Source: Neotamlana laminarinivorans
Lineage (GTDB): Bacteria > Bacteroidota > Bacteroidia > Flavobacteriales > Flavobacteriaceae
DNA: 64,000 nucleotides
Assembly (NCBI RefSeq): GCF_020523925.1
Contig: NZ_JAJAPW010000007.1
Span: forward strand, 54,422-118,421
Direction: 5' to 3'
Shown: piece after piece, positions 53,763-63,108 of the stretch
Numbering within the stretch: the first letter of the stretch is position 1
Layout: each line of letters starts with the position of its first letter
Made by a program: the position numbers and the translations under genes
The notes under the pieces: generated by a model
Seen by the model: the letters and a program-made list of their open reading frames with translations, nothing else
Databases searched by the model: none
What the model was told of the DNA's origin: nothing

Positions 53763-56700
53763 ATGAACTATATAGATGTTTTTAAACAAATTATAAAAGA
53801 AGAAGTTAGTAAGTCCATAGTGGACAAAAGGTTCATTGATGATTTATTCCATCAAATAAAAGAATCGGTTATTAAGACAGCTAAACTTTTACGTCTTCCA
53901 GAGGTAGATGAAACTACTCTAAAAAGTTATTTTGAAACTGCAAAAAATGAATATCTATCGGTTAACCCAATTGATCCAGGAATTAGTCACTCTTTAACGA
54001 AAGAAGGTTTCAAAACATGGCTAAATGATAAAAGAGAAAAAGAAATAACCTGGGACTATTCAAAAAGATATTTTGAACACTTAAAAAAAACTGGAAGATC
54101 TGAAAAAGTTGTCAAGGAAACGGAAGATTCTAGTTTTTCTATCCTTGGTAAAATGGCTGACCCTAAATCAAAAAATCCAATTTACAATAAGGGTCTTGTT
54201 GTTGGTGCTGTTCAATCAGGTAAAACTGGAAATTTTAATGCTGTAATAAATAGAGCTATAGATGCTGGTTACGAAATTGTAATTGTGCTTGCTGGTATTA
54301 TGGAAGATTTAAGAAGTCAAACTCAAGAAAGAATAGAAAAGGACGTAATCGGTGAAGGAAAAATAGATTCCGGTGAACCAACTGGAACTAAGGGAGTTGG
54401 TAAAATTAGACGATTTGGTGTTAGAGGTGACGATAAGGTTATACAGATAAAATCGCTTACCTCTGAAAGTAAAGATTTCAGTAAAGCTGTTAAGGAACTT
54501 GATCATACGTTAAATGACAAATATGTGCTTGTGTGTAAAAAAAATGTCAGTGTATTAAAAAATCTAATAATATGGCTACATAATTCTTTAGAAGAAGGCA
54601 AGGACAAGCATAATATTCCACTGTTAATAATCGATGATGAAGCAGATAATGCATCATTAAATAATATGGGTGCGAAAGGAAGAAATTATGCCAGTAAAAC
54701 AAATGGGCACATTAGAGCTATTTTAGAACTATTCCATGTAAAGTCTTATTTAGGCTATACTGCAACACCATTTGCTAATGTTTTACAAGATCGAAATGAA
54801 TATCCTGAAAATGATTGGGAAATTAAATATAAGTTTAAAGGAGATGATGTTGAAAAACAGCTAAAAAGAGTCGATAATATATTTCCTGATGATTTTATCG
54901 AGTTATTAAATCCACCATCAAATTATGTGGGAGCTAAGCAAATATTTGATACAGTCATGCCAATAGATAATCAAACAGATGACAATGAAAAAATCCCTTT
55001 AGTCGCGCCTGCTGTAAATGATTACATAGATAATTTTCCCTCTAGACTTTATCAAAATGATGATGAAGATATTGTTGGTGTAGAAAATATTAGAAGCAGG
55101 AGTGAATGGGATGAAAAATTTGGATTTGGTGGTTATTTAGATTTTGATTCTTATACAGATTACAGGAAAGAGACTTGGGCTTCTCGAAAAGAAGATGATT
55201 TTCCAAAAGAATTGCCGGAATCATTAAAGACAGCAATTAAGTGTTACATCATTGCCTTGACTATTCGAGAAACAAGGATACCAAGCATGGTTAATTCAGA
55301 TCTATATCAACCTCATAACACCATGCTCGTTCATGTTTCAAGATTTACATTTTGGCAGAACACAACCAAGAAGTTGATCGATGAATATGTTAATGAAATT
55401 GTTTCTAAAATTAATAACGACAAACCTAATAGTTCAACTTCAATATATACGGAATTGAAAAAATTATGGTATAGTCCTTATGGTTTTGCGCATATTGTTG
55501 AAAATATTAAAAGTTATTTACCAAAAGGATATGACGATGAATTTATGAAGCCTATAGTGTTTGATTCATTAATTCCTGTTTTTATCGACGCAGTAAAAGG
55601 TATAGAGGTAAAAGCAATAAATAGTTTTACTAAAGATAAATTAGAATACCCAAAGAATTCACCAAAAAAATACATCGCAATTGGTGGAAATAGGCTCTCA
55701 AGAGGATTTACTCTAGAAGGACTTACTATCAATTACTTCATTCGAGTTACTAACTATTCAGATGCCTTACTTCAAATGGGTAGATGGTTCGGCTACAGAC
55801 CTGGATATCTAGATTGCTGTAAAATATTTACTACACAAGATTCTCTTGAAAAATTTAATGATACAACTCTGTGTATTGAGGAACTAGAGACTGAGTTTAT
55901 CAAAATGGAAGAGCAAGGAAAAACACCTCAAAACTTTGTATTGCGTGTAAAAAAACACCCAGGCACTCTTAAAATTACAAGACCCTCAATTTTGAAAAAT
56001 GCTGTTGAAGTTAAATGGTCTTATCAAGATTCCTTAGTAATGACCACTCAATTAAAAGTGGATAAAAATAGCATAGTCAATATTTGGGATAATTTCAAGA
56101 ACAACATTGCGCCAAAATTTCACAAGAGTGAAAAAAAAGATATTCTTATTTATAGAACTGATGCAAATGAGGTTATAAATATTTTAAAAACCCAACCGAA
56201 CAATTTTAATGATAAGAATCCTGAACATTTAACTAAGTTTATTGAATTATGTAATGAAAGAGGATATTTAAATAATTGGACAATTGCATTAAAAATTACT
56301 GGTTCATCTAAACCTGGTTTATCCAAAGAATTAGTTGGTCTTAGTAACGATTTAGATTTTGGACACGTTGAATTAGCCAGAAGATCTGGTCCGAAAAATA
56401 AAAATGACAAAGATTTATTTTTCAATAAAAAACTATTTAGAGCCAGTAGTAAAAGTGCAAATATCATATCCTCTAATGAGGATATGTCAATATTACTATC
56501 TGACAATCAAAAGGATCAGGCCAAAGAAAATTTTTACAAGTTTAAGGCAACTGAATATAGGCGAAAAGATAAGACCATAACAAAGGAGATAGCTGAACAA
56601 AAAGCGAAAAAGCACAAAACTATACCAGAAAGATATTATAGGGAGAAAATGAACGAAACAGAAGGACTTCTTATGATTTATTTATTTGATGCTAGATATT

Positions 56701-56945
56701 CATTCAATCAACGTGGCGTTGATGAAACTTTAAAAGAGGAATTTAAAGACTATATTATTGATAATGAACTTACTGATGTGATTGATAATACACCGTTAGT
56801 TGGTTATGCTATTGAATTTCCTCCTATTCAAAATGATCCAGGAGGAACATATTTGCAAGGGGATTATGAATTAGATCTTGACGAAGAAGCAAGCAATGAA
56901 ATAGATGATGAATTAGAAGGAATTATTGATATAACAGAAATTTAG
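53763..56945 (+). CDS. Z1-domain P-loop protein (putative helicase/endonuclease-associated)
   Basis: A 1060-residue protein. The Walker A motif GAVQSGKTGN is near residues 145-154, Walker B LLIIDDEADN near 287-296 and YTATPFANV near 330-338, which resembles motif III of superfamily II helicases. The Z1 hallmark segments GGNRLSRGFTLEGL near 640-653 and QMGRWFGYRPGY near 670-681 follow, the latter with the arginines of motif VI. It is probably the DNA-dependent ATPase of the system. The C-terminus is acidic. It begins 8 bases after the GHKL gene and ends directly on the next start. Confidence 0.85.
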   Translation: MNYIDVFKQIIKEEVSKSIVDKRFIDDLFHQIKESVIKTAKLLRLPEVDETTLKSYFETAKNEYLSVNPIDPGISHSLTKEGFKTWLNDKREKEITWDYSKRYFEHLKKTGRSEKVVKETEDSSFSILGKMADPKSKNPIYNKGLVVGAVQSGKTGNFNAVINRAIDAGYEIVIVLAGIMEDLRSQTQERIEKDVIGEGKIDSGEPTGTKGVGKIRRFGVRGDDKVIQIKSLTSESKDFSKAVKELDHTLNDKYVLVCKKNVSVLKNLIIWLHNSLEEGKDKHNIPLLIIDDEADNASLNNMGAKGRNYASKTNGHIRAILELFHVKSYLGYTATPFANVLQDRNEYPENDWEIKYKFKGDDVEKQLKRVDNIFPDDFIELLNPPSNYVGAKQIFDTVMPIDNQTDDNEKIPLVAPAVNDYIDNFPSRLYQNDDEDIVGVENIRSRSEWDEKFGFGGYLDFDSYTDYRKETWASRKEDDFPKELPESLKTAIKCYIIALTIRETRIPSMVNSDLYQPHNTMLVHVSRFTFWQNTTKKLIDEYVNEIVSKINNDKPNSSTSIYTELKKLWYSPYGFAHIVENIKSYLPKGYDDEFMKPIVFDSLIPVFIDAVKGIEVKAINSFTKDKLEYPKNSPKKYIAIGGNRLSRGFTLEGLTINYFIRVTNYSDALLQMGRWFGYRPGYLDCCKIFTTQDSLEKFNDTTLCIEELETEFIKMEEQGKTPQNFVLRVKKHPGTLKITRPSILKNAVEVKWSYQDSLVMTTQLKVDKNSIVNIWDNFKNNIAPKFHKSEKKDILIYRTDANEVINILKTQPNNFNDKNPEHLTKFIELCNERGYLNNWTIALKITGSSKPGLSKELVGLSNDLDFGHVELARRSGPKNKNDKDLFFNKKLFRASSKSANIISSNEDMSILLSDNQKDQAKENFYKFKATEYRRKDKTITKEIAEQKAKKHKTIPERYYREKMNETEGLLMIYLFDARYSFNQRGVDETLKEEFKDYIIDNELTDVIDNTPLVGYAIEFPPIQNDPGGTYLQGDYELDLDEEASNEIDDELEGIIDITEI

Positions 56946-57914
56946 ATGAATAAGAATGAATTAAATTCTAAATGGGAGAATATCGCATCTTTCAAAAATA
57001 AAAAAGGCTACAAGGCTCTAAGAATTACTGCGGTAAGTATACCAGATCTTTTTTTAGCGACAGATGAAGATGGTCACAGGTGTTTACTACTTTTTTTACC
57101 CAAAAAAGTGGATGTAAAACTCAAAGGAGTAGATAAGAGTAAATTATTAATTTCATTTCTGCCATCAAAAGGAATAGTGCTGATAAAATTAAAAGATTTT
57201 GATTTTAAAGATTTATTTGATGATTTGATTTTATCAATTTACTCAAAAATCAATCTTATCTCTAAACCAGTCCAAGCATCTGAAGAATTTATAAAGACGT
57301 TCTATAAATGGGCTTTATTTTTTGAAGATAAAAAAGTAAAAAAACTGGGAGAAGAACTAATACAGGGTTTGTTTGGTGAATTGTTTGTTTTAAGTCAATA
57401 TTTAAATGAATCAAATCCATCAAATATTAATTCTATACTTGATTCTTGGAGAGGACTTTATGATGCTGCCAACGATTTTGAATTTGATTTAAAAAATATT
57501 GAGGTAAAAACTAAAAAAGAATCAACCCGATTCGTGAAAATTTCTAGTGAATACCAATTGGAAAAAGTATTGGATAAGGATTTAGAATTAGTAGTAGTCT
57601 CTGTGAAACTAGATTTAATTGAAGGTAAATCAATACATGACATGCTTCTAGAAATTGTAAAACAGGTAAGAGAAAACCTTGGTGATTTATCAATATTGTA
57701 TCAAGCATTAAATCAAAAAGGACTAACTCTTGAAAATTTAAAACAATATAACAATTATAGATTCATTGTTACAAAAACAGAATCATTGAATGCTGGTCAT
57801 GATGATTTCCCAAAGCTATCAATATCTAATATTGTAAGTGAAGTTTCGAATTTGAAATATATGTTAAGAGTAACACAGTTGAATCAGTTTTTAATTGAAT
57901 CAAAAAAGTATTAA
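56946..57914 (+). CDS. PD-(D/E)XK motif protein (DUF4420-like putative nuclease)
   Basis: A 322-residue protein in which GLFGELFVLSQYL near 140-152 and ANDFEFDLKNIEVKTKKES near 175-193 together give a conserved Glu, Asp and the E-V-K end of a PD-(D/E)XK active site. This corresponds to the DUF4420 family linked to Z1 operons. It is the likely DNA-cutting component. Its ATG follows the stop of the Z1 gene with no gap, showing strict coupling. Cleavage activity itself is inferred from the motif. Confidence 0.8.
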   Translation: MNKNELNSKWENIASFKNKKGYKALRITAVSIPDLFLATDEDGHRCLLLFLPKKVDVKLKGVDKSKLLISFLPSKGIVLIKLKDFDFKDLFDDLILSIYSKINLISKPVQASEEFIKTFYKWALFFEDKKVKKLGEELIQGLFGELFVLSQYLNESNPSNINSILDSWRGLYDAANDFEFDLKNIEVKTKKESTRFVKISSEYQLEKVLDKDLELVVVSVKLDLIEGKSIHDMLLEIVKQVRENLGDLSILYQALNQKGLTLENLKQYNNYRFIVTKTESLNAGHDDFPKLSISNIVSEVSNLKYMLRVTQLNQFLIESKKY

Positions 57915-60542
57915 ATGATTTTAGAGGAGTATTTTAATTATAGAAATGAATTGTTAGATCAATCAAAAGATGATGAAGGTTTTATACAAGAAAATTTAAT
58001 CCTTTCACAAGTTTTGCCATCAATGTTAGATGCAAAATTGATAGATTCAGAAGATTTCACTAATTCTTATTTTAAATCAACTGCAGATAAATTAAAAATA
58101 AATGCTTACAGCATTAATGAATCAGGCGAAAGACTTCAGCTCTTCCTAATAGATGAGAATTCTATCGATTTGTCTGCTACATCAAAAGAACTCATGATCT
58201 CGACTAAAGCTTCATATGAAAGTCAGTTTAAAAGGTGCACAAACTTTCATAATAAGGCTATTAAGGGACATCTTAATGATGAAATTCAAGATTCTAGTCC
58301 AGTAAGACCATTAATTTCCAGTATTTCTTCTTCACAAGGAGCAGAACAATTCGATGTTGTAGAAATATTTCTAATTACATTAACTTCAACTGTTTCACTT
58401 AGAGGTGCTTCTCCTCAACCTAATAGAATAGAATTTGAGGATGAGGAGATTGTTGTGACATATCAGAAAAACAGGGAGAGAAAGAAAAAAGATTTACTTC
58501 TTAAAAAGAGAATAATAGATTTAAATTTCTTGTATAATGTTCTCATATCTCAAGGAAGTAGAGAAGCATTAACGGTAAATTTTGAGAAAACTTTTGGTGA
58601 ATCTTTATATTCTATTAAAGCGGCAGATGAAGACTATTTTGAATCTTATTTATGTGTCTTACCTGCTTCAATACTTTCAAGATTATATAAAGAATTTAGC
58701 ACTAGGCTATTAGAAAAAAATGTTAGGTCTTTTTTGCAGTTTAGAGGAGTTAATAAAGGTATTAGGGAAACAATTAGAAAGGAGCCAGAGAAATTTGTTG
58801 CTTATAATAATGGATTAACCATTACAGCGACTGACGCAGATATTTCATATGAATCTGGTCAATATAAAATTAAATCTTTAACAGACTTTCAAATTGTAAA
58901 TGGTGGTCAAACTACTGCAACAATATATTTCACGCAAAAAGACGGTTTCGACATTAGTAAGGTGAAAGTAATGGCGAAGATAAATGTTGCAAAAGAAGCT
59001 ACGGATGAAGAATTAGAAGAACTAATCTCTAATATAAGTACCTATTCTAACGCACAATCTAGAGTCTCTAAAGTAGATTTAAGATCAAGGAATCCTCAGT
59101 TAGTGCGAATAAAATCCCTAAGTGAAAGTGTAATGACTCCTTCTGGGAAAAAATGGTTTTTTGAAAAGGCAAAAGGTGAGTTTAACACAAAGTTGAGAAT
59201 TGCGGGGTCCAACAAAAGAAGATTAGCTAAAGAATATCCTACGCAAAGAAGATTTTCTAAAGAATTAATGGCAAAATATTACTCTGCATGGGGAAATCAG
59301 CCTCATCTAGTAAAAAAAGGTGGTGAGAAAATATTTAGATATTTTATTGAAAAACTAACAGGTGAAGGTGAGTTTAAGAAACCTATAAATGTAAATCGAG
59401 ATTTTTATGAGGAGCTCATAGCAAAGATTATATTATTTAGAAGTCTAGAAAAAATCTATGGTGCAGGAAAGAATTCAATGGGCCAATTAAGATCAGCCGC
59501 TGTACCATATAGTCTTTCTGTTTTATTTATGATAACAGATGCCGATAAAAATGCACCTTCATTTGATCTTTTAAAAATATGGTTAAATGAAGAACTTGAA
59601 AATGACCTTGCAGCATATTTAACTCAACTTTTGAAGTTAGTCAATGAGCTTATTAAGAAATATTCTGAAAGTGATGATTATGGAGAATATTCTAAAAAGG
59701 AAGAGTTATGGAAGAGAATTAGTTTATCAAAAGAAATTAAAGAGTTTACAGGTAAAGACGACACCAAAAAAATCATCGATAAATATGGTATTAGCAAAAC
59801 TGAATTAAAGAAAAGAAAAGGTTCAAATGAAAATTTAGAAGAAGTAGATTTTAAAAGTTTAATTGATAATGTATTAATCCATTCAAATGGTATTAACTAT
59901 TATAAATCAATACAGTCAAATACTGAACTATTATCTGGTTCAGATGAAAGAAAACTTTCAGGATTAGTACATGCAATAATTAACAAAAAGGATATTGAAG
60001 ACGATTTAGTGTTATTTGAAAGCAGTTTAACAAACAAACTTAGAGTTGAAGTTCCTGATTTTTTTGATAACATTGAAAGAGAAGATAGTTTACTATACAA
60101 TACATTAGATTATGTGATTACACATTATAATAAGTGTATTAATGAGAAGAATGATGTTCTTTTAGAATTTCAAAAAATTGAAGCAATTGCAAAAGCTAAG
60201 CAAGTAAAATATGCATCAGTATTTGATCAAATAGGAAAAAAATTGGTTAAAGGGATTCCTCCTAAAATCAAAGAAATGTATTATGCTTCTTATATTTTAA
60301 AAGATAAAAATATAAAAGAATTAAAGCCTATAAAAACACTTGATATTAGTAAAGTTATAATAAACGAGCTATTATTAAGGAAAATGTTCGAATGGGATTC
60401 TACTGCAAAAATTTTAAGTCCGAAAGAACGTGCTTATATAGCTGATTTTGCTTGGGGATTAAAAAAGTTAAATTCTTTCCATGAAAAAAATATTAGAAGG
60501 CATTTAAAAAATCTCGTGAATAAAGGATATTTAATTTATTAA
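57915..60542 (+). CDS. AIPR-family (abortive infection phage resistance) protein
   Basis: An 875-residue protein. The AIPR hallmark runs from LQFRGVNKGIRETI near 273-286 through FVAYNNGLTITATD near 294-307 to DFQIVNGGQTTATIYF near 323-338, with SNAQSRVSKVDL shortly after. AIPR proteins were named after an abortive-infection phage resistance protein and recur in Z1/MORC neighbourhoods. Their biochemical activity is not established to my knowledge. The first 120 residues and the last 250 are helical and lack recognised motifs. It starts directly after the nuclease stop and ends the operon. Confidence 0.85.
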   Translation: MILEEYFNYRNELLDQSKDDEGFIQENLILSQVLPSMLDAKLIDSEDFTNSYFKSTADKLKINAYSINESGERLQLFLIDENSIDLSATSKELMISTKASYESQFKRCTNFHNKAIKGHLNDEIQDSSPVRPLISSISSSQGAEQFDVVEIFLITLTSTVSLRGASPQPNRIEFEDEEIVVTYQKNRERKKKDLLLKKRIIDLNFLYNVLISQGSREALTVNFEKTFGESLYSIKAADEDYFESYLCVLPASILSRLYKEFSTRLLEKNVRSFLQFRGVNKGIRETIRKEPEKFVAYNNGLTITATDADISYESGQYKIKSLTDFQIVNGGQTTATIYFTQKDGFDISKVKVMAKINVAKEATDEELEELISNISTYSNAQSRVSKVDLRSRNPQLVRIKSLSESVMTPSGKKWFFEKAKGEFNTKLRIAGSNKRRLAKEYPTQRRFSKELMAKYYSAWGNQPHLVKKGGEKIFRYFIEKLTGEGEFKKPINVNRDFYEELIAKIILFRSLEKIYGAGKNSMGQLRSAAVPYSLSVLFMITDADKNAPSFDLLKIWLNEELENDLAAYLTQLLKLVNELIKKYSESDDYGEYSKKEELWKRISLSKEIKEFTGKDDTKKIIDKYGISKTELKKRKGSNENLEEVDFKSLIDNVLIHSNGINYYKSIQSNTELLSGSDERKLSGLVHAIINKKDIEDDLVLFESSLTNKLRVEVPDFFDNIEREDSLLYNTLDYVITHYNKCINEKNDVLLEFQKIEAIAKAKQVKYASVFDQIGKKLVKGIPPKIKEMYYASYILKDKNIKELKPIKTLDISKVIINELLLRKMFEWDSTAKILSPKERAYIADFAWGLKKLNSFHEKNIRRHLKNLVNKGYLIY

Positions 60543-61732
60543 AAATGCTCAAAGTTCAAAAAAAATTGATTAATTTATTAATACGCTAAATTGTGTTACT
60601 CTTCATATTATTTTTTGAAAAAAAAAGAAAATCGGTTTATTTAAATTTAATAGATAAATTATAAACGCAGGTAAAGCGGTGTTCCGCCTTCGGTCGTTGG
60701 CAAAACCTGCGCCAAACCTGTATAGCACTTGTTTTATGCCATATTATTTTAAAAGTTAAAACAAGAGCTATAAAGCCCTTGGGGTGTTTTTATTAAACTC
60801 AGGCAAACCCCTCCAAGCGTAAATCCAATCGCGGTTGCCCAAAGTGTAATTAAAACAGTTGGGCACACGTTTTTCGCGCCTCGGTCAGTTGTCACGGTAG
60901 TTCCTTTACTTGTGTTGCAACGCCATTCCGTGCCTCCAGGCGTCCCAAAACAAGCAACCACTACCCATAATTTGGCTCGCCTGCAGGGCGCCACGGGCTT
61001 CGGCTTTCATGCTTAGGTCGCCGCCGCCATCCCTTGCTAAATCCTTTACTGGGCTCTGGCAAGTCTAAGGTAAGCCTCGTGTACATGCCGCTACGCACCG
61101 CCTTTTTGTGTAAAATAAAAGTACAAAAAGCCTAAGCTTCGCAGCAAACATAGCTACAAACTACCTTTGGAAAAAGTCTGCCTTTTGTACCACCCTAGCG
61201 CCACTCGCTAGGCGGCTCGCAAGCTTTGTACAAAATTTAAAACCAATACACCCCAACACTAAAACCTAAACCGCGTATCGGTTTTAAATCTTGTCCAGCC
61301 GAATAGCTCAAGGCTGTTTTACCTGCGCTCTCATCAAAAAGCATAGTCTTTAACAGGATCTAATAAACCACTAAATTCATTATAAAAGATGCTGAGGTAA
61401 CCTTAATAATAATGTTGGGTTTTACACGATATAATTGTCAAAATACCAATCCCAAAAAAGCAAGCAAAGATATGTGGCGCACTTCGGCCAACGCTTTAAG
61501 CTGTAAAGTTCAAGCCCTCCGGGTGTTTCAAAAAATCTCCACTTAGTCAAGCGGTTATAAGTAGTAATAATTATGGTGTATTAAGCCAATGGGTAAAAGC
61601 ATAGATTTGTACTAAGTAGTATTTTTTGAAAAAAACTGGACAGCTTTCCCACGCCACAAATGCAGAGGCTGTCTTTTTTAGGGTGCTGATGAAAAATGAT
61701 GCGCGAAGCGCTTAATTTTAAATTGGATACCC
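60543..61732 (+). ncRNA. Hairpin-rich, GC-richer non-coding block; candidate large structured RNA
   Basis: From about 60660 the composition becomes clearly richer in G and C than the flanking island. No convincing gene is found on either strand. Many stems are visible: CGCAGGT/ACCTGCG enclosing GCGG/CCGC (60666-60711), CTTGG...CCAAG (60778-60817), CTTTTTGT/ACAAAAAG (61102-61130), and a nested pair TTTTGTAC/GTACAAAA around CCTAGCG/CGCTAGG (61183-61235). CAGCC/GGCTG follows near 61300. It ends in a strong terminator at 61639-61679, as a transcript would. The first ~110 bases are plain AT-rich sequence. An origin or transfer site is an alternative. Confidence 0.5.
61639..61679 (+). terminator. 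Intrinsic terminator at the end of the hairpin-rich block
   Basis: GACAGC (61639-61644) and GCTGTC (61668-61673) form the stem, preceded by A residues and followed by six T residues. The loop is long (about 23 bases). Confidence 0.65.
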
Positions 61733-62158
61733 ATGCAAACGTTTATCATCAAAACCCATCAACCCGGAAAGTCTTATCCCCAACCGCATTTTTTTGTGCT
61801 TAATAAAGGATTAAATGCCGGTAAGTCTCTAAAAAAGCCCTGTCCCAATTGCTTTGTCATTATAACCAAGTCAGTGCATAGTTGCAACCACCTGTTTCAC
61901 CTCACCTTAATGTTACAAATCGGGCAATTTTTTAAAGCTTATTTAAAAGGAAGTGTAATTCCCTTTATTACTATTAATGATTGTGCAATGGTAATTAAAA
62001 AGGCCTATTGTGAAGATGCGCAATTGTTAAACAAAAGTGCTAAAATGATAGAAAATTTGACCAAAAAGGAAGAGGAGTACCAATTTTTGTTACATAAACT
62101 AGCCCAATTAAAAAGGGCCTATATTCAAAGTATATTTAAAAACTTAGAGCTTATGTAA
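61733..62158 (+). CDS. DUF6943-like hypothetical protein
   Basis: A 141-residue protein without signal peptide. MQTFIIKTHQPGKSYPQPHF opens it, and FVLNKGLNAGKSL then PCPNCFVI contain a CxxC pair near residues 38-41. The C-terminal half is helical (about 85-135). The pattern resembles a family found in mobile regions of Bacteroidota that I recall as DUF6943; the assignment is from memory. It follows the structured block and faces the operon 62218-63864, sharing a terminator with it. Confidence 0.65.
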   Translation: MQTFIIKTHQPGKSYPQPHFFVLNKGLNAGKSLKKPCPNCFVIITKSVHSCNHLFHLTLMLQIGQFFKAYLKGSVIPFITINDCAMVIKKAYCEDAQLLNKSAKMIENLTKKEEEYQFLLHKLAQLKRAYIQSIFKNLELM

Positions 62159-62165
62159 TAAAAAA

Positions 62166-62198
62166 AACTAGGGCAGAAGTAAATCTGCCCTGGTTTTA
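62166..62198. terminator. Bidirectional terminator between convergent genes
   Basis: AGGGCAGA-N6-TCTGCCCT is a perfect 8-bp GC-rich stem with A and T runs on opposite sides. It serves both the DUF6943-like gene and the minus-strand cassette. Confidence 0.85.
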
Positions 62199-62217
62199 GC
62201 TGTTATAAAAAAGATAA

Positions 62218-62403
62218 TTAATCCTGTCCCTTTATTAATGCAATCAGCCATTTTAAAAGCAATGTCACCAGAAAACTAACCACAGCACCAAAAACAGCCA
62301 ATAGGCCAGTGCTGATAAAATCATTCAAACCTAAGTTGGGTACGGCGGAAAATAAAATACCTCCTAATAGGCTAAATCGGGTTTCTGTGCTGTTAACGGA
62401 CAT
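62218..62403 (-). CDS. Small holin-like membrane protein (61 residues)
   Basis: A 61-residue protein with two hydrophobic stretches (about 10-25 and 32-55) and a positively charged end (KWLIALIKGQD). Size, topology and location downstream of a DUF5675-like gene recall a holin, but there is no sequence-based family call. It is the last gene of a four-gene minus-strand set and ends next to the shared terminator. Confidence 0.6.
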   Translation of the reverse strand: MSVNSTETRFSLLGGILFSAVPNLGLNDFISTGLLAVFGAVVSFLVTLLLKWLIALIKGQD

Positions 62404-62436
62404 AATAAATGAAATTAATAAAGGATAAAAAATACA

Positions 62437-62673
62437 TTACTCAGGGGTTTCCGAATCGGCATCCGATTCAGCATCCAAAACTACCGCTTGACTAACGGCC
62501 GTGGCTATAGTTCCGGCTAAACTAATATAGGTGGCAGCCGTAACTAACGCAGCGGGTAAGGCTACAGGTGCAGCTATAATAGTACCACCAACAGTGGCTA
62601 AGGCTATTCCTATATTGCGTAAAACTTTGAAAAATTTGGGGGTGGGACTGGTGTAGCGTTCTACAATGTTCAT
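62437..62673 (-). CDS. Small two-helix membrane protein (78 residues)
   Basis: A 78-residue protein with an N-terminal amphipathic part (YTSPTPKFFKVLRN), two hydrophobic, Ala-rich helices (about 20-40 and 44-66) and an acidic tail. It looks like a phage-type small membrane or holin protein. It is 19 bases downstream of the DUF5675-like gene and 33 bases upstream of the next small gene. Confidence 0.62.
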   Translation of the reverse strand: MNIVERYTSPTPKFFKVLRNIGIALATVGGTIIAAPVALPAALVTAATYISLAGTIATAVSQAVVLDAESDADSETPE

Positions 62674-62692
62674 AATATGAAGTTTTAAAAAA

Positions 62693-63106
62693 TTAATAGG
62701 TAATGAGTGGGGTGGAGGTGATCTTTAAGTGAACAGGAAGATCCTGTTCAAAACGTTGATAGCATAAAGCAACAAACCGATTCAATAACGGACGCGAGTC
62801 ATAACCTTTGCCAATACCGCTTAAAACTGTTACGGGTGCAATGCAGCCTCGTAAATCACGTTGTGCATCATTGGCAGCATGGATTAAAATCAACCGACGA
62901 TCCTTGACTTCACTTACAAGTAAATGGTGTTTAAAACGCGTCGAGTAACGCGGTAAAAGCAAGTATTCACCTTCCGGAATGCATGAGGTGCCTCGGGCAT
63001 TATTCAGCCAAGGGAGCTCTATACTAAAACCAAAAAAAGCACCATTAATAAACAAGGCACCGTTGGTACCTTGCTTAAAATAGGTTCTGTGTAATACCAC
63101 TTCCAT
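62693..63106 (-). CDS. DUF5675-family protein
   Basis: A 137-residue protein. FGFSIELPWLNNARGTSCIPEGEY (split by position: residues about 26-49) and the downstream LILIHAANDAQRDLRGCIAP near 71-90, with a conserved His and Cys, match DUF5675. This arrangement resembles L,D-transpeptidase-like or phage-encoded wall-associated proteins, although its activity is unproven. Next to two holin-like proteins it could act on peptidoglycan. It starts 2 bases after the stop of the 251-residue gene, so both are co-translated. Confidence 0.75.
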   Translation of the reverse strand: MEVVLHRTYFKQGTNGALFINGAFFGFSIELPWLNNARGTSCIPEGEYLLLPRYSTRFKHHLLVSEVKDRRLILIHAANDAQRDLRGCIAPVTVLSGIGKGYDSRPLLNRFVALCYQRFEQDLPVHLKITSTPLITY

Positions 63107-63108
63107 AA

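Noticed and set aside
60749..60994. 81-residue minus-strand reading frame in the hairpin-rich block
   Set aside because: Its translation is Thr-, Cys- and Gly-rich without a recognisable fold, it overlaps several stems and there is no start context or neighbour to support it.
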